Of a stretch of DNA of 64,000 nucleotides, positions 47,701-56,058 are shown piece after piece. Numbering within the stretch: position 1 is the stretch's first letter; every line of letters begins with the position of its first letter. This stretch comes from Novosphingobium sp. RL4 (lineage in GTDB: Bacteria; Pseudomonadota; Alphaproteobacteria; Sphingomonadales; Sphingomonadaceae): the NCBI RefSeq assembly GCF_035658495.1, contig NZ_CP141945.1, positions 1,244,001 through 1,308,000 of the forward strand, read 5' to 3'. Position numbers and translations under genes: made by a program. Below the pieces are notes generated by a model that saw nothing but the letters and a program-made list of their open reading frames with translations, was not told where the DNA came from and searched no databases.

Positions 47701-50185
47701 CGTCAGCCTTTCGGGAGCCGGATCGATCGAACTGGTGGGAACCGGCGTGATCGCTTCGGAAACGCAGTTCGGCACCGGTGTTGCCGTTTCGGTGGAAGGC
47801 ACCGGGTCCGATGGCGCCATCGATGTCACTCTGGCCGACGTGCGGGCCTCGGGCGATCGTGTCCAGGGCGTGAGCCTCGTGCAGACGGCGGCTGACGGAA
47901 CGGGCACGATCGGCGCAGTCATCGCCGGCGTGACCACCGATGGCGACGATGCCGCCGGCGTTACCGTCCAGGGTTCGCAGTCGGGCGCGGTTTCGCTCGT
48001 TCTCGGTCAATCCGCGGCGCCTGCCCTCCTGCTTGCGGCGGCCGATGAGACGACCAATGGCGTTTCGACCCAGGGCGATAACTCGAATGCCGTGGACTTC
48101 ACCGTCATCGACGGCGCCGGCACGCTCACGAACCTCGGCACGATCTCGACGACGGGCGCGAATTCGCTCGGCATCGCGGCGTCCGCGACGGGCACCGGCT
48201 CGATCTCCATCGGCAGTGTCGCCGTGACGACAAGCGGCGCGGGTTCGGACGCCATCAGCGTTCAGACCGGCAGCGGGGCGCAGACCCTGGTGCTGCAGAC
48301 GGTCACGGCTTCGGGCGAAGGATCGCGCGGTGTCGTCGCGGTTTTAGACAGCGGCGCGATCACGTTGACGAGCGGACAGGTCTCGGCCGTATCCGGCGAT
48401 GCGATCAGCCTCACGTCAACCACCGGCGATATCGCGGCGACCCTCGCAAGTGCCGGTTCCACGGTCTCCGGGACGGGCGCGGGTCTCGTCATCACCACGG
48501 GCGGCAGCGCCGATGTGGTGCTGGGCAGCAATGCGGTGCTCCAGGGCGGAACGTTCGGTCTGTCTTCCGATGCCGAAGGCGGCCAGGATGTCGTGCTTGC
48601 AGGTACGGTCAGGGCGGACAGCAACCATGCCGTCGCGCTTTCGGGCGGTGCGGCAACGCTGACCAACAGCGGCACGGTCGACGGCTACATGACCTTCGAT
48701 ACCGCCGCCACCACGCTGACCAATAGCGGTACGTGGAACGCTCACGGCGGAGACACGACCTTCACCGGCGATGCCACGCTGATCAACAGCGGCACCTTCA
48801 AGGTCAATGCCGCCGCTTCGGCAGCGGCAACCATGAACGTGACCGGCCTCACCACGTTCCGCAATTCCGGCACGATCAGCCTCGTCAACGGCCATACCGG
48901 TGACGTTCTGAACCTTGGCGACGCGGCCTTCGTCGGTTCCGGCAATTCGCGCGTGGTGCTCGAAGCCAACCTCGGCATCGCTGCCGTGGGGTCAAGCGCG
49001 GCCCAGTCCGCCGATCAGCTGACGGTCGGTGCGGCTTCGGGAACGACCACGCTGTCCATTACCGACCTCAGCAGCACGGCGGCAGCGCGCTTCAACTTCG
49101 ACGGCATCCGTCTGGTGAACGCGGATTCCGTGGCGAATGGCGCCTTCGTTCTGGAAGGCGGCAGCATCAACAAGGGCTTCGTCGACTACCGCCTCATGAC
49201 CGATGGCGACGGCAACCTCGATCTCGTGGGCGTTCCCAGCGCGGAAGCCTTCGAACTCATCCGCACGGGTGCCGAGGTGCGTCATTATTGGCGCCGTTCG
49301 GGTGACGCCTGGTCGGAACAGATGCGCGCCTTCGCGCGGCAGGATGGCCTTTCGCTCTGGGGTCAGGTCCTCGGTGGCAGCGAAACCAACCGGTCGCGTC
49401 CGATCTACTCGGAAACCGTGCTGGGCACGGCCACGAGCTTCGCGCCGAACCTCGACATGCGCGACAGCTGGTGGGGCGGCCAGTTCGGCCTCGATTGGGG
49501 CAAGGGCAGCGATGGCACCGGCTGGGGCCTTGGCGTGACCGGCGGCTATGTTTCGCAGGAAGGCAAGGTCAAGGCGAGCGGTGACCGTATCAAGATCGAT
49601 GGCGGCAACGTGGGCCTCTACGCCCGCTATCGCAGTGCGGACGGGTTCTTCGCCCATGCGCTGGCCAAGCTCGATCGCTATTCGATCAAGTACGATTTCG
49701 GCAACGGTGCCGCTGCGCCGAAGACGAACGGCACGAGCTATGGGGTCGAAGTCGAGGCAGGCTACCACATCCGCAGCGGTGCGGTGTTCTTCGAACCTTC
49801 GGCCAGCGCTTCGTGGAGCGACGCCGACCTCGACGGCTTCAGCGGCGCGCAGAGCGGCGTTGGTGCCCGGTTCGACCATGTCCAGAGCTTCTACGGCCGC
49901 GCCGGCCTGCGCGCAGGCGTGGAAACGAAGGCGGGCGGCTGGACGTTGCAGCCCTATGTCGGCGCGAACTGGGAAGGCGAGATGAACGGCCGTCCGGAGG
50001 CGACGCTGTCGTCTGGCGGCGAGAATCTGCTCTTCCGGGATGCCTCGGAAGGCGGACGCGCACGCTTCGAAGCCGGTATCCAGGGCTCCTCGCAGGGCTT
50101 GTCCGCTTTCGCGAAGGTAGATGGCGTGACCGGCTCGGGAACCAGTGGCATTGCCGCGCGCGCGGGCGTTTCCGTTCGCTGGTAA
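44738..50185 (+). CDS. Autotransporter, 1,815 residues
   Basis: A second type V-secreted protein. The start TTG 44738 follows ACAGGAG with 7-nt spacing. Residues 1-24 are a signal peptide (LMAGASALTLVMIAPGVAMA), followed by a short segment with two cysteines (GECGVP, ASCISD). The passenger, to about residue 1500, is a beta-helix of degenerate repeats carrying GDATGVSVSGGT-like turns about every 30-40 residues, much less glycine-rich than its neighbour. The C-terminal autotransporter barrel starts near LSLWGQVLGGSE (about 1540) and ends in Trp (GVSVRW), as expected for an outer-membrane protein. It is probably co-expressed with the giant gene, 105 bp upstream. No catalytic motif is visible in the passenger. 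Confidence 0.9.
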   Translation: MKTKLMAGASALTLVMIAPGVAMALPSGECGVPNTSASPNVASCISDSTDFQNGISYDQSIYGTAADLKVDLYGTVLVNATTNDTGVSVSGSADHDALITARNGSRINASRTGLEAETFGTGDAVIENHGRVTTGALGATALASGTGMASITNASDGTITVTQPSGSSVPVVAGLAITGQNGNVLNQGIVTVNSLGAAGSVAYGLGGMGLGGGTVTLTNASQVTVTATDGDAIGIGSPPSDGNLAIANNANLTVSSGTGSATGLVAVGTGSVGTTSLTNTGVLSVTSQGGAAVGMSAAQRSDVAMAATRASAGSTFSVSGADATGFEVTDASGAVSVSGTGQYVQVTATGDATGVSVSGGTTQDVSFEPAIVGGIGYSGDVAVNAGGQAAGVLLSGATGGVSVDFTGARLSVSSTGGGATGISVEGGSTVGISVVPGLGSGATLAVSAAGGTAMGIATSGATGAQTVAVGDGFRVTNTAGDAHGIALADGTDQTVSLAYGATVTGSDGATGVRLTDGSGAIALTSSGALSVDGGIGDADGVLLSGGSSHAVTLEDAFTVTSEGDVRGVWSEGAQGSVSIAAQDTFGVTSTGEGRYLTGIYIGSGTDETVALSKGLSVQASGEAAGVVMQGSGALTLTSAEDFAVTATDGAALGGYMIGGTSQSARFDGDLVVSAANFGDGFVQFNGTGAVSFELAGDFTGTNLQDGVIQSGGQTQSIAIGGDFSLSSPNGYAYGVQQADANESSSLVVDGAFDVAARDYANGVNLSGNDATVSLAQGMTVSAAGDAAEGLTASLNGDADISLGGALTVTNALTATGGEATGIYIEASGAQSIEVAGPVTVSADGQSNAVELYGDSGAVTFAANGAVSATSANGAALGVLAVGGTDQTITFGDTVTVTAAREANAVNLFDGTGTATVRAPAGLTVSSSLTSAGGIWATNGTNLLIEDLGDVSVSGEYNAHAIRSIGMSGDQSVTVGNVSTVSRLGDTVGVSLSGAGSIELVGTGVIASETQFGTGVAVSVEGTGSDGAIDVTLADVRASGDRVQGVSLVQTAADGTGTIGAVIAGVTTDGDDAAGVTVQGSQSGAVSLVLGQSAAPALLLAAADETTNGVSTQGDNSNAVDFTVIDGAGTLTNLGTISTTGANSLGIAASATGTGSISIGSVAVTTSGAGSDAISVQTGSGAQTLVLQTVTASGEGSRGVVAVLDSGAITLTSGQVSAVSGDAISLTSTTGDIAATLASAGSTVSGTGAGLVITTGGSADVVLGSNAVLQGGTFGLSSDAEGGQDVVLAGTVRADSNHAVALSGGAATLTNSGTVDGYMTFDTAATTLTNSGTWNAHGGDTTFTGDATLINSGTFKVNAAASAAATMNVTGLTTFRNSGTISLVNGHTGDVLNLGDAAFVGSGNSRVVLEANLGIAAVGSSAAQSADQLTVGAASGTTTLSITDLSSTAAARFNFDGIRLVNADSVANGAFVLEGGSINKGFVDYRLMTDGDGNLDLVGVPSAEAFELIRTGAEVRHYWRRSGDAWSEQMRAFARQDGLSLWGQVLGGSETNRSRPIYSETVLGTATSFAPNLDMRDSWWGGQFGLDWGKGSDGTGWGLGVTGGYVSQEGKVKASGDRIKIDGGNVGLYARYRSADGFFAHALAKLDRYSIKYDFGNGAAAPKTNGTSYGVEVEAGYHIRSGAVFFEPSASASWSDADLDGFSGAQSGVGARFDHVQSFYGRAGLRAGVETKAGGWTLQPYVGANWEGEMNGRPEATLSSGGENLLFRDASEGGRARFEAGIQGSSQGLSAFAKVDGVTGSGTSGIAARAGVSVRW

Positions 50186-50216
50186 GCAGGATGCCGGTTG
50201 TCCCGGCCTGAGCACG

Positions 50217-50247
50217 AAAGGAGGGCCGGGGCATTGCTTCGGCCCTC
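50217..50247. terminator. Intrinsic terminator, probably bidirectional
   Basis: The stem AAAG(G)AGGGCCG pairs with CGGCCCTCTTT, around a short GC-rich loop, and is followed by TTTCTTT on the plus strand; A-richness on the left side gives T's on the minus strand. It lies 32 bp after the second autotransporter and 51 bp before the end of the AraC gene, so it can serve both. Confidence 0.8.
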
Positions 50248-50297
50248 TTTCTTTGGCCCCGTCCTCGCGCCGGAGCGTGTCGGCGCCGAAGCGGACT

Positions 50298-51062
50298 TCA
50301 TTGACGATAGCGGCTTGGTGGAATGCCCAGCACGCGTTTGAACATCGTCGAGAAATTGGCCGGCGTGTCGTAGCCGAGGTCCAGTGCTATCACGGTTATG
50401 GCGTCGCCCGCTGCAAGCCTCGGAAGCGCGGCCGAGAGGCAGGCCTGCTGCCGCCATTCGGCAAAACTCATGCCCGTTTCTCTTCGGAACAGGCGCGTGA
50501 AGCGCCGACGGTTCATGGCCAGGGCATCGGCCCATTCATCGATCGTCACGGTTGCTCGGGGAGCTTCGAGGAAGGCGTGGCATCGCTGGGCGAGCGCGGC
50601 ATGACGGGGAAACGGCACAACGATCGGGATGACCGGCGCGCGAGCGATCTCTGCGACGAGCAGTTGCATGACCAGCCCGTCGCGCGCGTCTTCTTCATAC
50701 TCGATCGGCACTTCCGAAGCGGCGACAAGGAGTTGCCGGAGCAGGGGGGAAACGCCGACGACCCGGCAGGTCCGTGCCAGCGTAGCGCTGGCGGTCTGGT
50801 CGATAAGGACGCTGCGGGTCTGCACCGCGCCTACCATGCGGACGGTATGGGGTGTTCCTCCCGGAATCCAGACGGCGCGTTCGGGCGGCGCAACCCAGGC
50901 GCCTTCGGGCGTGCTCACGGCGACGACGCCGCTGGCGGCATAAAGAAACTGGCCGCGCCGGTGGCGATGTTCCGCAAGCTCGAACGAGGGCGGATAATCA
51001 TTGCCGATGCCGACGACCTGTCTCGGGACGTCCTCGTAATCGTCGGGATGCCGCTGTTCCAT
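50298..51062 (-). CDS. AraC family transcriptional regulator with cupin sensor
   Basis: A 254-residue AraC-type regulator. The N-terminal half is a cupin-like sensor (AEHRHRRGQFLYAASGVV, WIPGGTPHTV). The C-terminal half has two helix-turn-helix motifs: IDEWADALAMNRRRFTRLFR and ALDLGYDTPANFSTMFKR, then GIPPSRYR. ATG 51062 follows AGGA; ATG 51095 is the longer option without a ribosome site. The gene is divergent from the Fsr-like exporter gene, a typical arrangement in which AraC proteins of this subgroup control their neighbouring transporter. The ligand is unknown. Confidence 0.88.
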   Translation of the reverse strand: MEQRHPDDYEDVPRQVVGIGNDYPPSFELAEHRHRRGQFLYAASGVVAVSTPEGAWVAPPERAVWIPGGTPHTVRMVGAVQTRSVLIDQTASATLARTCRVVGVSPLLRQLLVAASEVPIEYEEDARDGLVMQLLVAEIARAPVIPIVVPFPRHAALAQRCHAFLEAPRATVTIDEWADALAMNRRRFTRLFRRETGMSFAEWRQQACLSAALPRLAAGDAITVIALDLGYDTPANFSTMFKRVLGIPPSRYRQ

Positions 51063-51168
51063 CGGTTGTCCTGAAATCAAAGATGAATGACCCATATGTC
51101 GAAGCGGGACATTCAGGAAGCGATTATGCGCATCCCTTGATCAAGATGAAACGGGAAGAGGAAAGAGG

Positions 51169-52386
51169 ATGGCGGCAACCAGACCGGCAACCGGATCGGC
51201 AGAACCCATGAACGGAACAGTGTTCGGCGTCATCGTCGCCATCAGTTTCTGCCATCTCCTCAACGATATGATGCAGTCGCTGCTTCCCGCGATCTATCCG
51301 GCGCTCAAGTCCGATCTGCACCTCAGTTTCGGGCAGATCGGGCTGGTTACGCTGGCCTACCAGATCACCGCATCGATCCTTCAGCCGCTGGTGGGGCTCT
51401 ATGCGGACAAGCGGCCGACGCCGCTGGCATTGCCGGGCGGGACACTCTTCTCGCTTGCGGGTCTCACGGTTCTTTCGGCGGCACATGTCTATTGGCTGGT
51501 GCTGGTGGGCGCATCGCTGCTCGGCATGGGGTCTTCGGTCTTCCATCCGGAATCCTCCCGCGTCGCTCGCATGGCGGCGGGGCAGCGCCATGGTCTTGCC
51601 CAATCGCTGTTCCAGGTCGGCGGTAACGCCGGACAGGCCCTGGGGCCGCTGGCGGCTGCGCTGGTTGTCGTGCGGTGGGGACAGTCCAGCCTGGCATTCT
51701 TTGCGCTGCTGGCGCTGCTTTCAGGCGCGGTGCTGTGGAACGTCGCGGCCTGGTATCGCAATCACGGGCTGGGGCGTCTGGCTGCCAGCCGCAAGATCGC
51801 CGAGGGCGTAAGCCTGCCGCAGGGGCAGGCCGCACGCGGCATCGCGATCCTGCTCGCGCTGATCTTCTCGAAATATGTCTATCTCGCCAGCCTGACGAGC
51901 TACTACACCTTCTACCTGATCCAGCGCTTCGGCCTTTCCGTGCAGAACGCCCAGTTCCACCTCTTCGCCTTTCTCGCGGCCGTGGCGGCGGGGACGATCT
52001 TGGGAGGCCCGCTGGGCGACCGTTTCGGGCGAAAGTACGTGATCTGGTTCTCGATCCTGGGGGCGCTGCCGTTCACGCTGCTCCTGCCCCACGCCAGCCT
52101 GTTCTGGACGGGGCCGATCACCGTGGCGATCGGGCTGATCCTGGCATCCGCATTCCCGGCAATCGTGGTTTTCGCCCAGGAACTCGTGCCCGGTAAGGTC
52201 GGCATGATTTCGGGCCTGTTCTTCGGGTTCTCCTTCGGGATGGGCGGTATCGGCGCCGCGGCGTTGGGCTGGCTTGCCGACAGGACCGACATCGACACGG
52301 TCTATCAGGTTTGTACCTTCCTGCCGGCGATCGGGCTGCTTACAGCATTGCTTCCCGATCCCGGCAAGGCAGGGCGCCCGGCCTGA
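51169..52386 (+). CDS. MFS efflux protein, Fsr (fosmidomycin resistance)-like
   Basis: A 405-residue, twelve-segment MFS protein. The N-terminal sequence FCHLLNDMMQSLLPAIYP and the following LTFGQIGL-like region match the Fsr family, which exports fosmidomycin and other small phosphonates or aromatic compounds. The loop after segment 2 reads GLYADKRPTPLALPGG, and the second MFS loop is GGPLGDRFGRKYVIW. ATG 51169 follows GAGGAAAGAGG. It is alone on its strand, divergent from the AraC regulator, which probably induces it. The native substrate cannot be named. Confidence 0.85.
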   Translation: MAATRPATGSAEPMNGTVFGVIVAISFCHLLNDMMQSLLPAIYPALKSDLHLSFGQIGLVTLAYQITASILQPLVGLYADKRPTPLALPGGTLFSLAGLTVLSAAHVYWLVLVGASLLGMGSSVFHPESSRVARMAAGQRHGLAQSLFQVGGNAGQALGPLAAALVVVRWGQSSLAFFALLALLSGAVLWNVAAWYRNHGLGRLAASRKIAEGVSLPQGQAARGIAILLALIFSKYVYLASLTSYYTFYLIQRFGLSVQNAQFHLFAFLAAVAAGTILGGPLGDRFGRKYVIWFSILGALPFTLLLPHASLFWTGPITVAIGLILASAFPAIVVFAQELVPGKVGMISGLFFGFSFGMGGIGAAALGWLADRTDIDTVYQVCTFLPAIGLLTALLPDPGKAGRPA

Positions 52387-52395
52387 CGCGGCCGC

Positions 52396-53427
52396 CTAGA
52401 GGCGAGGGTCCACCACGGTGCGGATAGGGGCACCGGGGCCGGACATCGCCGCAAGCGCATCCGCCACCCCGCCGATGCCGATCTTCTCGCCCAGCCACGG
52501 CCGCACGTCGATGCGGCCGTCTGCGATGGCGCGCATGGCAAGCTCCATGTCCTGAGGCTCCTCCCCGCCCGCGAACTGTATGTTGAGGCGCTTGTTCTGG
52601 GCGGCGAAAACGAAGAGCGCCTCTTCCTCCATGCAGTATCCGCCCATGACGATCCGGCCGTCGAAAGGTGCAGAAGCGATGATCCGGGCCAGCATGCCCT
52701 TCTGCCCGACATTTTCGTAGACGAGGTTCACCCGCCTAGCGCCCAGCCCCGGCAATGCGCCGTAAGGATCGGTTTCGCGCGGGTCGACCGCGAGGTCCGC
52801 CCCCATCCGAAGGGCGAGTTCGCGGCGGGCCGGGTGGAAATCGGCCGCGACGATCGGTCCGATACCGGCCAGCTTGAGTCCGGCGATCACCCCCAGCCCG
52901 ATCGCGCCGCAGCCCAGTACGAGCGGGACGTCGCCTTTTTCCGGGCGGCCGCGCCGGGCATGTTCCAAGCCCACTGCCAGCGGCTCGATCATGGCGGCGA
53001 GATCGTCTTCCAGGCTGTCGCTCACTTCGAGGAGCATGGCTTCATCGAGCAGCATCAGTTCGCCGAAGCCGCCCGGGCAATCGTGGCTGAAGCCGATTAC
53101 GGCATGGGCACCGCCGGTGCGCATGATCGGTACCGAAGTCACCCGGCGACCGGTTCTGATCCGGCGTTCGCTGCCCGGACCATAGTCTATCACTTCCCCG
53201 ACGTATTCGTGGCCGGGGACGAAGGGCCTGCTCTGGTCCAAGCGGGCATAGGGACCGCCGAACTGGCGCGACAGGTCGATGACGTTCTGGCCCGCATGGA
53301 GGAAATGCGCTTCGGATGCGCACATGCCGCAACTGTGCGTGCGGACGAGCGCCTGCCCCTTGCCGGGAACAGGGTCGGGAACTTCGCCGACATGAACCTG
53401 ACCGTTTTCGATAAATGCGGCCCTCAT
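52396..53427 (-). CDS. Zinc-type medium-chain alcohol dehydrogenase
   Basis: A 343-residue medium-chain dehydrogenase. Catalytic zinc ligands are C36 (CGMCASE), H73 and E74 (PGHEYVG) and probably the Glu of IEPLAVGLEHA. The Rossmann motif is LGCGAIGLGVIAGLKLAG, and the Asp of AADFHP at the end of the next strand suggests NAD. The four-cysteine structural zinc lobe is absent, as in many sorbitol- or threonine-dehydrogenase-like members. It is the last gene of a three-gene operon and its start overlaps the preceding stop by four bases (53424-53427). It presumably oxidises an alcohol in the same pathway as the SnoaL-like protein and the SDR. Confidence 0.85.
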   Translation of the reverse strand: MRAAFIENGQVHVGEVPDPVPGKGQALVRTHSCGMCASEAHFLHAGQNVIDLSRQFGGPYARLDQSRPFVPGHEYVGEVIDYGPGSERRIRTGRRVTSVPIMRTGGAHAVIGFSHDCPGGFGELMLLDEAMLLEVSDSLEDDLAAMIEPLAVGLEHARRGRPEKGDVPLVLGCGAIGLGVIAGLKLAGIGPIVAADFHPARRELALRMGADLAVDPRETDPYGALPGLGARRVNLVYENVGQKGMLARIIASAPFDGRIVMGGYCMEEEALFVFAAQNKRLNIQFAGGEEPQDMELAMRAIADGRIDVRPWLGEKIGIGGVADALAAMSGPGAPIRTVVDPRL

Positions 53428-53975
53428 CGTTGGTTCTCCTCATGGATGGAAGCCGGAAAGCGTGCGGGGTCGAGCTTCAGGGCGGCGTAAGAGGGGTCCG
53501 AACCGTCACGGCGGCCCTGGTTGCTGTGTCCCAAAGCGGTGACGGGGCGGATTTCCTCGTGCTCGAACACGACCTGGCGATGGACCAGCCCCCATTTCCC
53601 CAGCCGCTTCTCCCAGTTGTCGCAATAGCGGCCCCAGACCGCGATCTGGTAGAGCTTTCCATCCCGCTCGGTGCGCATTGTGCCGTTTACATAGGCTTCG
53701 CTTCCGGCGCGGTCTCCGGCCAGCGCGACGAGGATGTTCGTGACCTGATGGGAATGGCTCAGGAGGTTGCGGTGGTCCGCGCAGATCCTGTCTATCACGC
53801 CCCGCCCCGGACCCTGATAGTAATCGGCGCCGTAGTCGGCATGGCCGTTCTCGTGCCAGATCGAGTGGCCGAGAGGGATGTCCAGACGGTCCACCGCGCG
53901 GCAGTAGGCATGGATCAGGTCCCGGATTGCGTCCTTGTCCGCGAGTTCGCGAAGCCGTTCGTCGCTGTCGGTCAT
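53424..53975 (-). CDS. SnoaL/NTF2-like protein
   Basis: A 183-residue single-domain NTF2-fold protein: the first helices contain LRELADKDAIRDLIHAYCRAVDR, followed by DYGADYYQG, a conserved His-rich loop LSHSHQVTN, and the central sheet strands YVNGTMRTER and IAVWGRYCDNWEK. In this family the early Tyr/Asp and the central His often form a cofactor-free active site for dehydration or isomerisation. It overlaps both neighbours by four bases, so the three proteins are made together. It is not closely similar to the longer NTF2-like protein at 7.1-7.8 kb. Confidence 0.82.
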   Translation of the reverse strand: MTDSDERLRELADKDAIRDLIHAYCRAVDRLDIPLGHSIWHENGHADYGADYYQGPGRGVIDRICADHRNLLSHSHQVTNILVALAGDRAGSEAYVNGTMRTERDGKLYQIAVWGRYCDNWEKRLGKWGLVHRQVVFEHEEIRPVTALGHSNQGRRDGSDPSYAALKLDPARFPASIHEENQR

Positions 53976-54772
53976 TCTGCCTCCTGACCGGCCATGGCGG
54001 CGCTGATCTGCCGGATACGATTGCGGCGCTGCGCGGCGGAGCTTCCGGCATAGCCGGCGTCCTCGTCAGCGAGACCCCAGTTGCAGATCGGGCCATGAGG
54101 CAGGCGGGCGAGCCCCAGTGCCGCCACGTCTTCAGGCGAGGCGCAGCCATCCGGGAGCGTTTTTCCCTGACGGGCCAGCAGTTCGCGGTGGGCCGGAGTG
54201 TCCGTGCGGCCCATCACGAGGTTGAGCACGTCCACCCCATGCGGCTGCAATTCGGCCCACAGCGCTTCGCCGAAGACGAGGTCGAAGGCCTTGCTTCCCG
54301 CATAGGCGGCGATGCCGGGCAGTCCGCCGTAGCAGGCGCCGGAACCGCACAGGATCACGCCGCCACGCCCGCGCGCGCGCATCGGGGCGGCAAAGTGATG
54401 GCAGGCGCGCATCACGGTCATCACGTTGCGCATGACGAGGGCATCCCAGTTGGCCAGCGCGCCGTCGAGGAACGGGGCGCCATTGGCGTCGGCCCCGGCA
54501 TTGAGGATCAGCAGTCCGATTTCCCGGTCTTCGGCCAGTTCGAGCAGCCGGTCGGCGGCGTCGTTGGAAGACAGGTCTATCGAGGCCGTCAGGCAGGTTA
54601 CGCCATGCTCCGTCAGGATCGTTTCAGCGAGTTCGTTCAGCGGCGCAAGCCTGCGGGCAACGAGGATGAGGTTGAAGCCCTGGGCCGCCAACTGGCGGGC
54701 AAAGGCGGCGCCGGTCCCCTCCGAGGCACCGGCGATCAGGGCCCAGGGGCCATAGCGTGCATGCAAGTCCAA
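53972..54772 (-). CDS. Short-chain dehydrogenase, first gene of the 52.4-54.8 kb operon
   Basis: A 266-residue SDR. The cofactor motif is AGASEGTG, the second strand ILVARR with Arg suggests NADP, LNAGAD replaces NNAG, and the active site is Ser of CGSGACYGG with YAGSK. This pattern is seen in the SDR group that acts on ketones in lipid-like molecules. TTG 54772 is chosen because GGGAGGAG lies 8 nt upstream; ATG 54820 would include the ribosome site in the coding part. Its stop overlaps the next start (53972-53975). Confidence 0.82.
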   Translation of the reverse strand: MDLHARYGPWALIAGASEGTGAAFARQLAAQGFNLILVARRLAPLNELAETILTEHGVTCLTASIDLSSNDAADRLLELAEDREIGLLILNAGADANGAPFLDGALANWDALVMRNVMTVMRACHHFAAPMRARGRGGVILCGSGACYGGLPGIAAYAGSKAFDLVFGEALWAELQPHGVDVLNLVMGRTDTPAHRELLARQGKTLPDGCASPEDVAALGLARLPHGPICNWGLADEDAGYAGSSAAQRRNRIRQISAAMAGQEAE

Positions 54773-54903
54773 CCTTTTCGCTCCTCCCGTTACAGGGCGC
54801 TTTCCTGGCTGCCTGTGCAAGGCCGGCCGGTGCGCCTTTCTGTCGTCCTATCGCAGCGATGGTATCGGATGCGGCGGATCGGATGGGGTGGAAACGATGC
54901 GGG

Positions 54904-54949
54904 CAGGAAGAAGATCGCCGGCGCGTTGAGGAGGAACTCCCCCGCGCCG
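54904..54949 (-). terminator. Probable terminator of mlaA
   Basis: A perfect 9-bp GC stem (arms GCCGGCGCG at 54915-54923 and CGCGCCGGC at 54941-54949), with a further small GGAG/CTCC stem in the loop, lies directly after the mlaA stop codon. On the minus strand it is followed by GATCTTCTTCC, a broken T-rich tract. Confidence 0.65.
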
Positions 54950-54957
54950 GCAAGGGC

Positions 54958-56058
54958 TCACTGGTTCTGGGGAACTGCCGCAGCCGGAGCCGGATTCGCG
55001 TCAGGAGCCGGCACGGGCGGGCTGGCAGGCGCCGGGGTTTGCCCGGGGCCGGGTTCGGGTGCCTTTTCAGGCGCCGGGCTTTCCTTGCCGCCGGGCGTGG
55101 GCAGTGCCGGGCCGTAGACAGGAACGACGTTCTGAAGGTGGCGGCCGTGCAGCGCCTCGATCTCGGCCGCGCGCTGTCTCAGGTAAAGGTCGCGGTAAGT
55201 CGTATAGGGATCTTCGTCCTTGCGGATTTCGCCGATCGTCTCATCAAAGGCCGCGCGCTCGCCGAGCTGCGCGAGCACGGTGGCGGGGATGACGAAGGCA
55301 GGCTTGTTGAACGGCTTGCCCACCGCGGCAGGCAGCAGCAACTTGTCCACGGTGTCGCCGATGATGTCGCGCAGCGTGGTTGGCCCGACGATGGGCAGGT
55401 ACATGTAGGGCCCCGGCCCGACGCCGTAATAGCCCAGGACATTGGCAACGCCGTTCGGCCGGTAAGGCAGGTTGAACGGCTTGCGCTTCGCCACGTCCAT
55501 GATGCCGGCGATTCCCAGCGTGGTGTTGATCGCGAAGCGGCCCGCCGTTTCCGCCGCCTTGCCGGGCTTGAACTGCAACAGGTAGGCGGCGAACACCACC
55601 GGCTCGCCCAGGTTTGAGAAGAAGTTGCGCAAACCCTTGCGGACGGGGCGCGGCAGGCCCTTGTTGTAAGCCTTCGCGACCGGCTCGACCACCGCCTTGT
55701 CAACGGCCTGCACGGCCTGGAACGACTGGGCGTTGAGATGCTCCAGCGGGTCTCCGGGCGTGTTTGACCCTGCAGTGACGACGATAGTCGATTCTTCATC
55801 GCCGGGCGGAGTGCCTTCGCTTCCAGCCGGGGGTGCGGGAAGGGCTGCGCCGGTCGCATCGGCCGGCGTGGCGGGAATTGTCGGAGCTGCCGGATCTGCG
55901 GGAGCTGTGGCGGCGCCTGTTGCACCGGGTTCGGCCGGTGACGGCTGAGTGGAACCGGCCACTGCGACATCGGAAGAGGGAAGAGCGGCGACATTCGCGG
56001 GCGCATCAGGCGCTGCCTGTCCAAACATCAATGCCACAGCTACGGCCGACAGGCTCAT
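54958..56058 (-). CDS. mlaA: MlaA-type outer-membrane lipid asymmetry protein without lipobox
   Basis: A 366-residue protein whose central part (about 100-300) is the MlaA domain: DPLEHLNAQSFQAVQAVDK, the NFFSNLGEPVV helix, FAINTTLGIAGIMDVA and the GYYGVGPGPYMYLPIVGP segment with TLRD. MlaA sits with porins in the outer membrane and removes misplaced phospholipids for the MlaBCDEF system. Two things are unusual: it has no cysteine at all, so it cannot be lipidated, and it has Pro/Ala-rich extensions of about 90 residues at the N-terminus and 60 at the C-terminus. The N-terminus has a short hydrophobic signal (LSAVAVALMFGQA). No other mla gene is near. Confidence 0.88.
   Translation of the reverse strand: MSLSAVAVALMFGQAAPDAPANVAALPSSDVAVAGSTQPSPAEPGATGAATAPADPAAPTIPATPADATGAALPAPPAGSEGTPPGDEESTIVVTAGSNTPGDPLEHLNAQSFQAVQAVDKAVVEPVAKAYNKGLPRPVRKGLRNFFSNLGEPVVFAAYLLQFKPGKAAETAGRFAINTTLGIAGIMDVAKRKPFNLPYRPNGVANVLGYYGVGPGPYMYLPIVGPTTLRDIIGDTVDKLLLPAAVGKPFNKPAFVIPATVLAQLGERAAFDETIGEIRKDEDPYTTYRDLYLRQRAAEIEALHGRHLQNVVPVYGPALPTPGGKESPAPEKAPEPGPGQTPAPASPPVPAPDANPAPAAAVPQNQ

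Noticed and set aside
44645..48010. Minus-strand open frame of 1,121 codons antisense to the second autotransporter
   Set aside because: Low-complexity Arg/Gly/Asp text without domains; the plus strand has signal peptide, passenger and barrel.
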